From assembly GCF_001969365.1 (NCBI RefSeq), contig NZ_CP019312.1:2914001-2978000 (forward strand): a stretch of 64,000 nucleotides of DNA, read 5' to 3'. This stretch comes from Tateyamaria omphalii (GTDB lineage Bacteria > Pseudomonadota > Alphaproteobacteria > Rhodobacterales > Rhodobacteraceae). Numbering within the stretch: the stretch's first letter is position 1; every line of letters begins with the position of its first letter. Shown here piece after piece: positions 1 through 8,458 of the stretch. A program made the translations under genes and the position numbers. The notes beneath the pieces are model-generated. The model did not search any database. It was not told the origin of the DNA and was given only the letters and a program-made list of their open reading frames with translations.

Positions 1-92
1 CCGCCGGCACGCTCAGGGCATATCCAGACTGTAGCCGCGCCGACGCAAACCGCGTATTCAAAACGCAGTAAGCGACAAAAGGCGCACCCAAC

Positions 93-494
93 ATGATCGG
101 CTACACGATTGTCGGCACCAAGGACCTGACCCGGGCCAAGGCCTTCTACGCCCCCCTCTTCAAACATATGGGAATGCCCCTCTGCTTTGAGGACGCGCAA
201 GTCGCGTCCTGGGGCAAAAGAGACGACGAGACGATGCCGCGCTTCTTCGTCTGCTACCCGTTCGATGACCAGCCCGCCACGGTGGGCAACGGCACCATGA
301 CGGCGTTCCGGCTCAAAACCGCATCCGACGTCGACACGCTTCACGACCTCGCCATGCAGGGCGGTGGCACGGACGAAGGCAAACCCGGCTTCCGGCCCGA
401 AGCCTATGGCGACGAATTCTATGTGGCCTACGTGCGCGATCCCGATGGCAACAAACTCGCCTTCGCCTGCTACGATGGCAAAGCCAACCCGTAG
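93..494 (+). CDS. VOC (glyoxalase/bleomycin-resistance) family protein
   Basis: A 133-residue single-domain VOC protein. The start MIGYTIVGTKDLTRAKAFY is the usual first beta-alpha unit of the family, and the C-terminal YVRDPDGNKLAFACY is the canonical last strand that carries a metal-ligand position. The length is normal for a one-module VOC protein that dimerises. The family covers glyoxalases, dioxygenases and drug-binding proteins, and the sequence does not show which substrate is used. It stands alone, upstream of a convergent lytic transglycosylase gene. The family call is secure; the function is unknown. Confidence 0.85.
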   Translation: MIGYTIVGTKDLTRAKAFYAPLFKHMGMPLCFEDAQVASWGKRDDETMPRFFVCYPFDDQPATVGNGTMTAFRLKTASDVDTLHDLAMQGGGTDEGKPGFRPEAYGDEFYVAYVRDPDGNKLAFACYDGKANP

Positions 495-564
495 CCCCGC
501 TCGACATCAGGGATGGCGGGTGGGGTGTCTTTGGCGCAGGCCAAAGCACGTCACCCCGACATCG

Positions 565-1041
565 CTAATCCGGCCAGACCTTGCGCCCATCAACGCCGGT
601 CTCTTCGATCAGACCCAGCCGCTTGGCCTCAAAGTAATACCCGCGCGCATACCACATCACGGCCGCGTCCATGTCGCCGCCCGACACCAACCAGGCCCCC
701 CGCAGATACCGCACCGCGTATTTCAGGTTGGTCTCCGCATCCAGCAAATCACTGGGCTGACCGCGAAATCCCATGCTGCGCGCCGTCGCAGGCAGAATTT
801 GCATCAGTCCGTAATACGGCCCGTTCCGCGCGGACGGACGGTGCGTGCTTTCGCGAATGACAACGCGCTGCACCAGCGCCACGGGCACATCGTTCTCTGC
901 CGCTGCCGCTTCGATCTGTGCGCGCAATTCGGGCGTCTCGTTGGGATAAAGCGGCACGGCAGACACCGGCGGCGCCTCGGGCTCGGGCGCGGAACAGGCC
1001 GCCAGCAGGGTAAGGACGAGGATCAAAAGGACGTGTTTCAT
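565..1041 (-). CDS. Small lytic transglycosylase (SLT domain) lipoprotein
   Basis: 158 residues. The start chosen is the ATG that gives MKHVLLILVLTLLAACSAP, a signal peptide with lipobox LAAC, preceded by a good GGGGAGA ribosome site; the longer upstream reading has no such features. After the lipid-anchored Cys, an SLT-like core follows: ALVQRVVIRESTHRPSA carries the catalytic Glu (RES), YYGLMQILPATARSMGF is the GLMQ motif, and NLKYAVRYLRG is the conserved NL..G helix. It should cleave peptidoglycan glycan strands at the outer membrane. It is short for the class and has no accessory domain, as in conjugation- or recycling-type lytic enzymes. Confidence 0.85.
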   Translation of the reverse strand: MKHVLLILVLTLLAACSAPEPEAPPVSAVPLYPNETPELRAQIEAAAAENDVPVALVQRVVIRESTHRPSARNGPYYGLMQILPATARSMGFRGQPSDLLDAETNLKYAVRYLRGAWLVSGGDMDAAVMWYARGYYFEAKRLGLIEETGVDGRKVWPD

Positions 1042-1152
1042 AAGCTCTCCCCTACCGCCCCGTCCGGACGAAATCCACGCACACAGACGTGATTGGGCAA
1101 GGGTCCGCCCACGTGCTTCCCTATCAGTCATACAGACCGCCGGAGACCGACA

Positions 1153-1620
1153 ATGCGCCTGCCCCTCGCCACGCTTGCCCTGTTCCTGACAACCGTTCTG
1201 GCCCAAGCGGACATGGCCCCACGCGACGGCTGGTCCGTCACCCCGACATCCAAAAGTTACGACCAGTTGATCGCCGATGTGAAGACAGCGGCCAAGGCCA
1301 ACAAGATGGGCGTAGTCACCCAGGCCGGACCGACAGGCGCCGCCAAGGCGCGGGGCATTGCGATCCCCGGCAACCGGGTGATCGGCCTGTTCAACAATGT
1401 CTACGCGGTCAATGTGCTGAACCTGTCAACCGCCGCCATGATCGAGGCGCCGGTGCGGGTCTACGTCACCGAAAACACCGACGGCACGGCAACGCTCAGC
1501 TACAAGCTGCCCTCGACAGTCTTTGCACCTTACGTGCCCGAGGCGGGCGCGGATCTGGCCACACTGGCAGCAGAGCTCGACACCATTTTCGCCGCCATTG
1601 CGGAAACAGCTGTAAAATAA
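1153..1620 (+). CDS. Secreted DUF302 domain protein
   Basis: 155 residues counted from the ATG giving MRLPLATLALFLTTVLAQA, a typical Sec signal peptide; a CGGAGA ribosome site lies just upstream. The mature part (VTPTSKSYDQLIADVKTAAK, then GIAIPGNRVIGLFNN and IEAPVRVYVTE) follows the DUF302 pattern of a small periplasmic alpha/beta domain. No enzymatic function is established for this family. It is a single gene; the next gene starts about 100 bases downstream on the same strand. Confidence 0.75.
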   Translation: MRLPLATLALFLTTVLAQADMAPRDGWSVTPTSKSYDQLIADVKTAAKANKMGVVTQAGPTGAAKARGIAIPGNRVIGLFNNVYAVNVLNLSTAAMIEAPVRVYVTENTDGTATLSYKLPSTVFAPYVPEAGADLATLAAELDTIFAAIAETAVK

Positions 1621-1719
1621 GCTAAAAAACGTAACGATTTCATCTGGATCCACAGGTCCAGCTTGTGACTTTCTTCAACAGTTCGGGCCTAGATGGCAGC
1701 GTAGTTGAAGGGAAATGGT

Positions 1720-2922
1720 ATGGCATTCGTTGATGCAACGGTCCTCTTGGACTTCGTAAGCTCGCTTGCGGTCCTCGGGCTTCTGGTGCTGAGCTTCAGT
1801 GCGCTGGCACCGGCGCTGCGCAGCGGATGGTATGTCGCACCGGTGCTTGGGGTGTTCTTTGGTCTGGTCGTCGGGCTGCAGATGTCGATGCCGCTCAGCC
1901 CGACTGACGGTGTGATCGTCGATATGCGCCAGGTGCCCATCGTACTGGCCGGGGCGTTTCTGGGTCTTCGGGGGCTCGCGGTCTGCCTATGCATCGCGAT
2001 TGCCATGCGCGTCTCTATCGGTGGTGTCGGGATGCCCGCCGGCGTCATCGGCATGTTGCTTGCGGGTGGGGCGGGATACGCGTGGGGGCTCATGCGCCAC
2101 AGGCTGCCGCTACACGACATCGGCAAGCTGATCATTCTGGGCCTCGCAATGAATCTGCACATGCTGTCGGCATTCGTCGCACCGACGGACATCATGCGCT
2201 GGTACTTTTCCGAAGCGGCGCCGACGATCTTCCTGCTCAACCTGTTCAGTGTCCCCGCCATGGGCTGCCTGCTCCTGCGCGAGGAAACCCTCGCCGAACG
2301 GGCCGCTTTCCTGTCCGCATCGGCCAAGGTCGATCCGGTCACACGGCTGCTGTCCGCCCCCGCATTCGCGCAAGAGGTCGCGCATTTCCACGCCTCACAA
2401 GAGGATCGGCGCATTGCCGGGATTATCGCTGTGACGCTGAAAACATCTAGCTGGCTCAGGCGGACATGGGGCGACGGGTCTGTGGCACAGGCGCTTGGCG
2501 TGTTACGGCTGCGCACCGGCGCGACGTTGGGCGATCAACGGCCCCTCGGGATCGACGCCCGGCAACGGATCCTCATCCCCGTCACAGAAACCGAGATGCG
2601 CGACCTGCGCCCGTTGCGCCACGCACTGCGCCGCTGCGCGTCCGCAACGCCGCTGACGGTCGATGACACCATCCAGGTCCCGCTTGCCGTGCTCATTGAA
2701 AATTACGCCCTGCGCCACCCCAACGCGCCAGACGAAACGACCAAGGATATCCAGCGCGCAAGCGCGACACGCGACGCGGGCCACAAACGCAAGGCCACCG
2801 CACAGCAAAACACGCATCGACCAACCGACGCGCCCATGCCCAAAGGGCTATGCCACAGCACCTACCATCGCCTGTTCCATGAAACCGACATGCACATGCG
2901 GCGGGCGCTCAAACGGCCTTAG
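1720..2922 (+). CDS. 5TM-receptor (LytS/YhcK type) membrane protein with degenerate GGDEF-like tail
   Basis: 400 residues. The ATG at 1720 is chosen over an upstream TTG because GAAGGG sits at the right distance. About five to six membrane segments fill residues 1-190. The segment GLVVGLQMSMPLSPTDGVIVDMRQVPIVLAGAFLGLRG matches the 5TMR-LYT sensor, with the acidic DMR and GAFLG blocks typical of the family. Residues from about 200 start like a diguanylate cyclase (AKVDPVTRLLSAPAFAQEV resembles D-P-L-T-G-L-x-N-R-R-x-F), but no GGDEF or metal/GTP site follows. It is therefore probably a sensor with an inactive or remodelled output domain. Its stop overlaps the convergent Lrp gene by 4 bases. Confidence 0.7.
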   Translation: MAFVDATVLLDFVSSLAVLGLLVLSFSALAPALRSGWYVAPVLGVFFGLVVGLQMSMPLSPTDGVIVDMRQVPIVLAGAFLGLRGLAVCLCIAIAMRVSIGGVGMPAGVIGMLLAGGAGYAWGLMRHRLPLHDIGKLIILGLAMNLHMLSAFVAPTDIMRWYFSEAAPTIFLLNLFSVPAMGCLLLREETLAERAAFLSASAKVDPVTRLLSAPAFAQEVAHFHASQEDRRIAGIIAVTLKTSSWLRRTWGDGSVAQALGVLRLRTGATLGDQRPLGIDARQRILIPVTETEMRDLRPLRHALRRCASATPLTVDDTIQVPLAVLIENYALRHPNAPDETTKDIQRASATRDAGHKRKATAQQNTHRPTDAPMPKGLCHSTYHRLFHETDMHMRRALKRP

Positions 2923-3371
2923 GCGCGTTCATCCTTGGGCGACCCGATCACGACGTAGGACGTGATGCCATTCACCTGCGGCAGCGCCCCCAACATGTCC
3001 GTGTGAAACGTCTTGTAGCTGGCCAGATCTGCGCATTCGACGCGCAACAGATACTCGATGGTGCCTGTGGTGTTGTGGCATTCCCGCACCTCTGGCGCAC
3101 GCGAAATGGCCCGCTCGAACGCTTCCTGGCTGGCCTTCGAATGATCGTTCAGACCGACGCCGATATAGGCCACGAACCCGACACCCAGCCGCGTACGGTC
3201 CAGAACCGCGCGATAGCCCGTGATCACACCCGACCGCTCAAGCTCCTGGACCCGCCGCAAACAGGCCGACGGGGACAGACCAACCCGGTCCGCCAACTCG
3301 ATATTGCTGATCCGACCGTCCCGGCCAAGCTCACGCAATATCTCTTCGTTTATGTCATCAAACTTCGCCAT
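2919..3371 (-). CDS. Lrp/AsnC family transcriptional regulator
   Basis: 150 residues with the standard layout. An N-terminal winged helix-turn-helix (DDINEEILRELGRDGRISNIELADRVGLSPSACLRRVQELE) is followed by the RAM effector domain (GFVAYIGVGLNDHSK to SYVVIGSPKDERA) that binds amino acids and mediates octamer formation. It is divergent from a LysE-type exporter gene with only 72 bases between the starts. That arrangement is typical of a regulator that senses an amino acid and controls its exporter. The effector cannot be named from the sequence. Confidence 0.93.
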   Translation of the reverse strand: MAKFDDINEEILRELGRDGRISNIELADRVGLSPSACLRRVQELERSGVITGYRAVLDRTRLGVGFVAYIGVGLNDHSKASQEAFERAISRAPEVRECHNTTGTIEYLLRVECADLASYKTFHTDMLGALPQVNGITSYVVIGSPKDERA

Positions 3372-3441
3372 TCATTGCATTTTTTTGCGCAGTTTAAGGC
3401 AAATCACAACCCGTCACCCCATCCAATACGTCATTCATTGC
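3369..3441. promoter_or_regulatory. Lrp-lysE divergent promoter with a 10-bp direct repeat
   Basis: The sequence CATTCATTGC occurs at 3369-3378, covering the lrp start codon, and again at 3432-3441, just before the lysE-type start codon. The copies are exactly 63 bp apart, about six helical turns. Repeated, helically phased sites fit the wrapped binding of Lrp octamers, so joint control of both genes is inferred. No experiment is implied. Confidence 0.45.
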
Positions 3442-3443
3442 GT

Positions 3444-4037
3444 ATGACGCTCGACCTTATCACCGCCCTCGCCGCCTTTGCCTTTGTCAGCTCGATCACA
3501 CCGGGGCCGAACAACCTGATGCTCATGGCCTCGGGCGCCAACTTCGGCTTCCGGCGCACCATCCCGCACATGCTGGGCGTGGGCCTCGGCTTTGTGTTCA
3601 TGGTCCTGCTGGTCGGCGCGGGTCTGGTCCAGGTGTTCGACGCCTACCCGATCAGCCACACGATCCTCAAAATCGGCTCGGTCGCCTACCTGCTCTACCT
3701 CGCCTGCAAAATCGCCACCGCCGCGCCGATCCGCGACGGCGCAGGCACCGGCACGCCCATGACCTTCCTGCAAGCGGCGGCGTTCCAGTGGGTGAACCCC
3801 AAGGCCTGGACCATGGCGCTGACCGCCGTCACCGTCTACACACCCGACACCACGCTCTGGGCGATTGCTGCTGTAGCCATCGTCTTCGGCGCCATCAACC
3901 TGCCCGCGGTCAGCTCGTGGACACTGCTGGGCCAGCAAATGGCCCGCGTCCTCACCAACCCGGCACGGCTGACGGCCTTCAACTGGACCATGGCGGCCCT
4001 CCTGGTCGCCTCGCTCTACCCCGTCCTCTTCCCCTGA
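3444..4037 (+). CDS. LysE/RhtB family amino-acid exporter
   Basis: 197 residues from the ATG at 3444; the reading frame is open further upstream, but those codons cover the Lrp gene. FVSSITPGPNNLMLMASGANFGFRRTIPHMLG is the hallmark LysE/RhtB N-terminus (TPGPN), followed by about six membrane helices and the conserved FQWVNPKAWTMAL in the middle. The protein should export amino acids or derivatives from the cytoplasm. It is paired with the divergent Lrp regulator, which is probably its controller. The substrate is not determined. Confidence 0.9.
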   Translation: MTLDLITALAAFAFVSSITPGPNNLMLMASGANFGFRRTIPHMLGVGLGFVFMVLLVGAGLVQVFDAYPISHTILKIGSVAYLLYLACKIATAAPIRDGAGTGTPMTFLQAAAFQWVNPKAWTMALTAVTVYTPDTTLWAIAAVAIVFGAINLPAVSSWTLLGQQMARVLTNPARLTAFNWTMAALLVASLYPVLFP

Positions 4038-4096
4038 CATTGCAAAAGGTGCATCCTGCGGCCATATAGCCGAAAAACCGGACCGAGGACGCAGGC

Positions 4097-5059
4097 GTGA
4101 CGCAATATCTGGAATTCGAAAAACCCCTGGCCGACATCGAGGGCAAGGCAGAAGAACTGCGGGCCCTCGCGCGCCAAAGCGACGAGATGGACATCACCGA
4201 AGAGGCATCCGCCCTCGACGCCAAGGCCACCCAACTGCTCGAAGACCTGTATGCCGACCTCACGCCATGGCGCAAATGCCAGGTGGCGCGGCACCCGGAC
4301 CGGCCGCACTGCGTGGACTACATTGACGCGCTCTTTTCCGAATACACCCCGCTCGCGGGCGACCGGAACTTCGCCGACGACCACGCCGTCATGGGCGGGC
4401 TCGCGCGGTTCAATGACAAGCCCGTGGTGATCATCGGCCACGAAAAGGGCAACGACACCAAATCGCGGATCGAACGCAATTTCGGCATGGCCCGGCCCGA
4501 AGGGTATCGCAAGGCCATCCGCCTCATGGACATGGCCGACCGGTTCAACCTGCCGGTGATCACACTGGTCGACACGCCCGGCGCCTATCCCGGCAAAGGG
4601 GCCGAAGAACGCGGCCAGTCCGAGGCGATCGCCCGGTCCACCGAAAAATGCCTGCAAATCGGCGTCCCGCTGGTATCCGTCGTCATCGGCGAAGGGGGCT
4701 CCGGCGGCGCCGTCGCCTTTGCCACCGCGAACAAGCTCGCGATGCTCGAACACGCGGTCTATTCGGTGATCAGCCCCGAAGGCTGCGCCTCGATCCTCTG
4801 GAAAGACGCGGAAAAGATGCGCGAAGCGGCCGAGGCGCTGCGGCTGACGGCGCAGGACCTCAAGCAACTTGGCGTGACAGACCGAATCATTCCCGAAATG
4901 GTCGGCGGCGCCCACCGGCACCGCGACGCGACCATCACGTCCGTCGGCAACGCGATCACTGCCATGCTGGCCGAGCTGGACGGCAAGACGCGCACCGATC
5001 TGATCGAAGATCGCAGGCGGAAATTCCTTGGCCTGGGCAACACGGGGCTCGCGGCCTGA
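4097..5059 (+). CDS. accA: Acetyl-CoA carboxylase carboxyltransferase subunit alpha
   Basis: 320 residues, full length for bacterial AccA, with a GTG start. It is the alpha subunit of the carboxyltransferase that moves CO2 from carboxybiotin to acetyl-CoA in the first step of fatty acid synthesis. Visible family blocks are [19 protein letters not shown] at the N-terminus, the [16 protein letters not shown] region, the GHEKG site, [27 protein letters not shown] and [12 protein letters not shown], which builds the oxyanion hole. The stop codon abuts the stop codon of the convergent histidine kinase with no intervening base. The other subunits are not in the window. Confidence 0.98.
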   Translation: MTQYLEFEKPLADIEGKAEELRALARQSDEMDITEEASALDAKATQLLEDLYADLTPWRKCQVARHPDRPHCVDYIDALFSEYTPLAGDRNFADDHAVMGGLARFNDKPVVIIGHEKGNDTKSRIERNFGMARPEGYRKAIRLMDMADRFNLPVITLVDTPGAYPGKGAEERGQSEAIARSTEKCLQIGVPLVSVVIGEGGSGGAVAFATANKLAMLEHAVYSVISPEGCASILWKDAEKMREAAEALRLTAQDLKQLGVTDRIIPEMVGGAHRHRDATITSVGNAITAMLAELDGKTRTDLIEDRRRKFLGLGNTGLAA

Positions 5060-6163
5060 TCAGCCGGCCCGCACATGCGCGTCGCCTTGGTCCAGGATCC
5101 GGCCCGGCAGTTCCACACGTATTTCGGTCCCCGAACCGTCCGTCGGCCGCTCCACGGAAAAGGCGCCGCCCCGCGCCTTGAGCAACCGCATGACACCCGG
5201 CAATCCGTAGCCACCTTCGGACGGAATGTCGCCCGCAGGCGTGTCGGCATCAAACTCAAACCCGCACCCGTGATCGCGGACAGACAGCGCCAGACGCCGC
5301 GCGTTGACATGCGTCACGGCCACATCGACACGCACGGCGTCATCACCGGAATGTTTCAACGCATTGTCGATCAGATTGCGCAGGATGATCTGCACAGCGG
5401 TGACATCGGCCTCCACCATGGTCCTTGGATACGACACCGAATGCCTGCGCAACGGATCCAGCAGGACAACAATGTCGTCGCACAACGCGCCAAGATCGAC
5501 GGGGCGCAAGGCGGCCGGCTCAGACTTCGCCATGACCTGCGACATCGTTTCGGAAATGATGACCAGCGACTTGTCGGCCAGATCGTCGATCATGTCGATC
5601 AGTTCACGTTTGCCATCCCCGTGATCCACGAACTCATGGCGCATCAGATAGGCGAGCGATTTCAGATTGCTGATCGGGCTGCGCAGATCATGCGCGGCCA
5701 GACACACCAGCTCCTCCACCTCGCGCGTCGCCGCGGCGGTCATCGCGTCTTGATGCAACAGGGCGCGTTCGGCGGAAATGTCATGCGAGGTGCCGACCAT
5801 GCGCATCAGCGTGCCCTCCTCATCGCGCGACGCAACCAGACAGGTGCGGAACCACATAATCCTTTCGCCCAGCGGCAGACCGGTCTCGAACTCGGCCGTC
5901 TCGCCAGCACGCCACGCCTTTAACTGCTGGCGATACACGGCATAGGCGGCGCGGCCTTTCAAAACCTCATGCACCGGTTTTCCCGCGATATCAGACATCG
6001 TCATCCCCAACAGGGTGCAGCCGAACCTGTTCATGAAATCGAAAATGGGACGATCATCCTTGTCCCCGACCAGCACGAAAACCGGCGTGTCCACCATATC
6101 GTAGATCGAATAGTCCAAGCGTCTCACATCCTGCATCCGTTGCGTGTCATGGTTGACTAACAC
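5060..6163 (-). CDS. PAS-domain sensor histidine kinase
   Basis: 367 residues. A PAS-like domain covers roughly residues 20-130 (DTPVFVLVGDKDDRPIFDFMN to MVGTSHDISAER). It is followed by a HisKA dimerisation helix with phospho-acceptor His158 in LVCLAAHDLRSPISNLKSL, and an HATPase domain with N box ILRNLIDNALKHSG, G1 VRDHGCGFEF and G2 GGYGLPGV. There is no membrane segment, so it should sense a cytosolic signal. No response regulator lies next to it, which makes it an orphan kinase. It is convergent and directly adjacent to accA. Confidence 0.88.
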   Translation of the reverse strand: MLVNHDTQRMQDVRRLDYSIYDMVDTPVFVLVGDKDDRPIFDFMNRFGCTLLGMTMSDIAGKPVHEVLKGRAAYAVYRQQLKAWRAGETAEFETGLPLGERIMWFRTCLVASRDEEGTLMRMVGTSHDISAERALLHQDAMTAAATREVEELVCLAAHDLRSPISNLKSLAYLMRHEFVDHGDGKRELIDMIDDLADKSLVIISETMSQVMAKSEPAALRPVDLGALCDDIVVLLDPLRRHSVSYPRTMVEADVTAVQIILRNLIDNALKHSGDDAVRVDVAVTHVNARRLALSVRDHGCGFEFDADTPAGDIPSEGGYGLPGVMRLLKARGGAFSVERPTDGSGTEIRVELPGRILDQGDAHVRAG

Positions 6164-6187
6164 GCAGGCGCTACGAAACGCTTAAAG

Positions 6188-6838
6188 TCAGCTGGCCAAC
6201 ATCCGCAGGCCCTGCGTCACGTCCGACCGCACCGCCAGACGCAGGCTCGGCTCGTCTCCGGCCCGCAGGGCCGCGATGATCAGACGGTGATAGCGCGGCG
6301 GCTCCGTCCGGCGCAGGCGACCATAAAGCGCGCGCATGGTCGGCCCCATCTGCAGCCAAACGGTTTCCGCCATCGCCAGCATCGCCGGAGCCTGCGCGCG
6401 CAGATACAGCGTGCGGTGAAACTCAAGGTTCGTCCGGATATAGCTGACCGCATCGCGGTGCGCGACGGCCTCGGCCACCGAACTGTTGATGGACTGCAAC
6501 CGCTCGATCAGCGCCAGGTGCGCGCGGGGCAGTGCGCGCGTCGCCAGCTCAACCTCGATCAAGGCGCGCAGCGCGGCCAGCTCTTCAATCCGCTCGTTGG
6601 ACAGCTCCGGTGTGGACACCCGCCCCGATTGTGACAGGGTCAATGCCCCTTCCGCCACCAACCGCCGCACAGCCTCGCGCGCAGGGGTCATGGACACGTC
6701 ATATTGCTTGCCGATCCCGCGCAGCGTCAGCGCCTGACCCGGCGACATGTCGCCATGCATGATGCGGGTGCGCAACCGGCGATACACGCGGTCATGCGCG
6801 GCAGAGGCGGTGTCACGGGTGCGCGGGGCTTGGCTCAT
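6188..6838 (-). CDS. GntR family (FCD-type) transcriptional regulator
   Basis: 216 residues. An N-terminal winged helix (HDRVYRRLRTRIMHGDMSPGQALTLRGIGKQYDVSMTPAREAVRRLVAEGAL) shows the classic GntR signature MTPAREAVRRL. The C-terminal all-helical FCD ligand domain contains LRALIEVELA, and the metal/ligand positions near NLEFHRTLYLRA. FCD regulators usually respond to organic acids, sugar acids or related compounds. The next genes are a peptidase and a kinase, so the neighbourhood does not reveal the target. Confidence 0.88.
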   Translation of the reverse strand: MSQAPRTRDTASAAHDRVYRRLRTRIMHGDMSPGQALTLRGIGKQYDVSMTPAREAVRRLVAEGALTLSQSGRVSTPELSNERIEELAALRALIEVELATRALPRAHLALIERLQSINSSVAEAVAHRDAVSYIRTNLEFHRTLYLRAQAPAMLAMAETVWLQMGPTMRALYGRLRRTEPPRYHRLIIAALRAGDEPSLRLAVRSDVTQGLRMLAS

Positions 6839-6869
6839 GTGCTTTTGTGATCACAAGCGTGCCCGAGGG

Positions 6870-7562
6870 TCAATCACCAAAGCGAAAGCGGTGCAGCGCA
6901 TTGCCCTCGGTGCGCAGCCACCGCCGCTCCGCGTCATAAGGGCCATAGAGACGGGTCACCTCGGCCCAGAAGGCGGGCGAATGGTTCATCTGCGCCAAAT
7001 GCGCCACCTCATGCGCGGCGACATAGCGCAGCACTTCGGGCGGGGCGAGGATCAGGCGCCACGAGAACATCAACCGCCCCGCAGACGAACACGACCCCCA
7101 GCGCGACCGGGTGTCGCGCAGGCTCAGGCCGGAATAGGAACGGCCCAACCGGGCGGCATAGTCGTCGCAGGCCGCCGCCAGCACGTCACGCGCGCGGGCC
7201 TTCAGAAATCCTTGCAGGCGGCGGCCCACCGCATCGGGCTGGCCCGGCACCGCCAACGCCTCTTCGCCCAGGCGCACCGCACGCCCCGATCCCGCAATCA
7301 CGGTCCGGTCACGCCCCTCAACCGGCAGGACCACACCGTAGCCCACGCGCACATCCTCGACCCGCGCGGCCAGATGCTTGCGAATCCACGGCTCTTTCTG
7401 CCGGGCAAACGCCAGCGCCTCGCGCTCGGCCACATGGGTGGGCAGGGTCAGGGTCACACGCCCATCCAGCGACGAAATGCGCAGCGTGATGCGCCGCGCC
7501 CGGGCCGACCGGCGCAACATCAAAATGATATCGGGCTGCCCTTGAAGGACGCGTTCGGCCAT
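6870..7562 (-). CDS. YgjP-like metallopeptidase (DUF45, M48 type)
   Basis: 230 residues. The N-terminal part (RRSARARRITLRISSLDGRVTLTLP) and the block RDTRSRWGSCSSAGRLMFSWRLILAP are diagnostic of the YgjP/DUF45 family. The zinc motif HEVAH lies at His184-Glu185 to His188, followed by a conserved His194 in MNHSPAFW. No signal peptide or membrane segment is visible, so the enzyme is probably cytosolic. The biological substrate of this family is poorly known; the gene often occurs singly in alphaproteobacteria, as it does here. Confidence 0.88.
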   Translation of the reverse strand: MAERVLQGQPDIILMLRRSARARRITLRISSLDGRVTLTLPTHVAEREALAFARQKEPWIRKHLAARVEDVRVGYGVVLPVEGRDRTVIAGSGRAVRLGEEALAVPGQPDAVGRRLQGFLKARARDVLAAACDDYAARLGRSYSGLSLRDTRSRWGSCSSAGRLMFSWRLILAPPEVLRYVAAHEVAHLAQMNHSPAFWAEVTRLYGPYDAERRWLRTEGNALHRFRFGD

Positions 7563-7715
7563 CCCATCTCCCCATCCCGGGCCACAGCCCGACCATAAGG
7601 CTTTGACTCCGTCCCGACCTTATGGCACTTGCCCAGAATCGCCGCAACACGAGGCACGCCCGCGCACGCATTCATTGCATTGGTTCCGGGCCACGCGCAG
7701 ACAAGAGGATGACAT

Positions 7716-8048
7716 ATGCCAAAGGAAGAATGGGGCACAAAACGGCTGTGTCCGACGACCGGAAAACGGTTCTACGACATGAACCGCACACCCATCATCA
7801 GCCCGTATACCGGTGACATGGTCGAGGTCGACAGCACCAAGACGCGGATGATCGCCGCCGACGCCGAAGATGCCGTCACAGCCAAAAGCAAGGCCAAGGC
7901 ATCGGCGGATGAAGAGGATCAGGTGCTCGACGATGACGACGTCGAGGTTGAGCTGGACGACGATCTGCTGGACGACGATGACGACGACGATGACAACGTG
8001 TCGCTCGACGAATTGGCCGACGTCGCAGCCGAAGACGACGACGCGTAA
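7716..8048 (+). CDS. TIGR02300 / FYDLN-acid family protein
   Basis: 110 residues. The first 35 residues (PKEEWGTKRLCPTTGKRFYDMNRTPIISPYTG) form a small conserved block that resembles a half zinc-ribbon and gives the family its FYDLN name (FYDMN here). The rest is low-complexity and very acidic, with several runs of Asp, including an uninterrupted stretch near residues 77-84. The family is widespread in alphaproteobacteria and its role is unknown. The gene is followed by a tRNA-Ala, a common arrangement in the group as far as I recall. Confidence 0.88.
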   Translation: MPKEEWGTKRLCPTTGKRFYDMNRTPIISPYTGDMVEVDSTKTRMIAADAEDAVTAKSKAKASADEEDQVLDDDDVEVELDDDLLDDDDDDDDNVSLDELADVAAEDDDA

Positions 8049-8138
8049 AACGCCTGTCTGGCGGGGTCTTTTTCGCTTGATCCCGCCCGGCAAAGCGCCT
8101 AATCAGCGGCGCACGGCCCGTCAGGGTCCACCAAGGAT

Positions 8139-8214
8139 GGGGCATTAGCTCAGCTGGGAGAGCGCCTGCATGGCATGCAGGAGGTCAGCGGTTCGATCCC
8201 GCTATGCTCCACCA
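8139..8214 (+). tRNA. tRNA-Ala (anticodon GGC)
   Basis: A complete 76-base cloverleaf can be drawn. The acceptor stem GGGGCAT/ATGCTCC includes the G3:U70 wobble pair that is the alanine identity element. The D stem is GCTC/GAGC, the anticodon stem CCTGC/GCAGG has loop ATGGCAT with anticodon GGC at 8172-8174, and the T arm is AGCGG-TTCGATC-CCGCT. CCA is encoded at 8212-8214. It reads GCC codons, which are very frequent in these genes. Confidence 0.97.
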
Positions 8215-8351
8215 TCCCAAACAGGTTTGCGCAGCAAAACAAATGATCCGGGGGATCTTTTGTAAGTTGGGGATGCCAAGCAGCTAAGCTGCGCGGCAGG
8301 GGTCATCATCAGCAGACCAAACACTTCAAATCTGCCCGACCAACCAAAACG

Positions 8352-8375
8352 AAAAACGGCGCCCGCAGGCGCCGT
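8352..8375 (-). terminator. Intrinsic terminator downstream of tauC
   Basis: Read on the minus strand, the stem ACGGCGCC/GGCGCCGT (8 bp, loop of 4) is followed by TTTTC. It lies about 85 bases beyond the tauC stop codon and would end the tauABC transcript. Two further hairpins (9-bp stem AAACGCTCC and 7-bp stem CCGCGCC) lie between it and the tauC stop. Confidence 0.75.
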
Positions 8376-8458
8376 CCTTCTCCAAATCCACCCCCGGGGC
8401 TCCGCCCGCAAGGGCTACAAACGCTCCACCGGAGCGTTTGCCGCGCCGCAGGCGCGGA

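Noticed and set aside
3003..3443. N-terminal extension of the LysE-type protein
   Set aside because: The extension lies over the Lrp gene; the family N-terminus begins at 3444.
8127..8214. TCCACCA repeated before and at the end of tRNA-Ala, as in an attachment site
   Set aside because: Seven bases only, the second being the normal CCA end; no integrase nearby.
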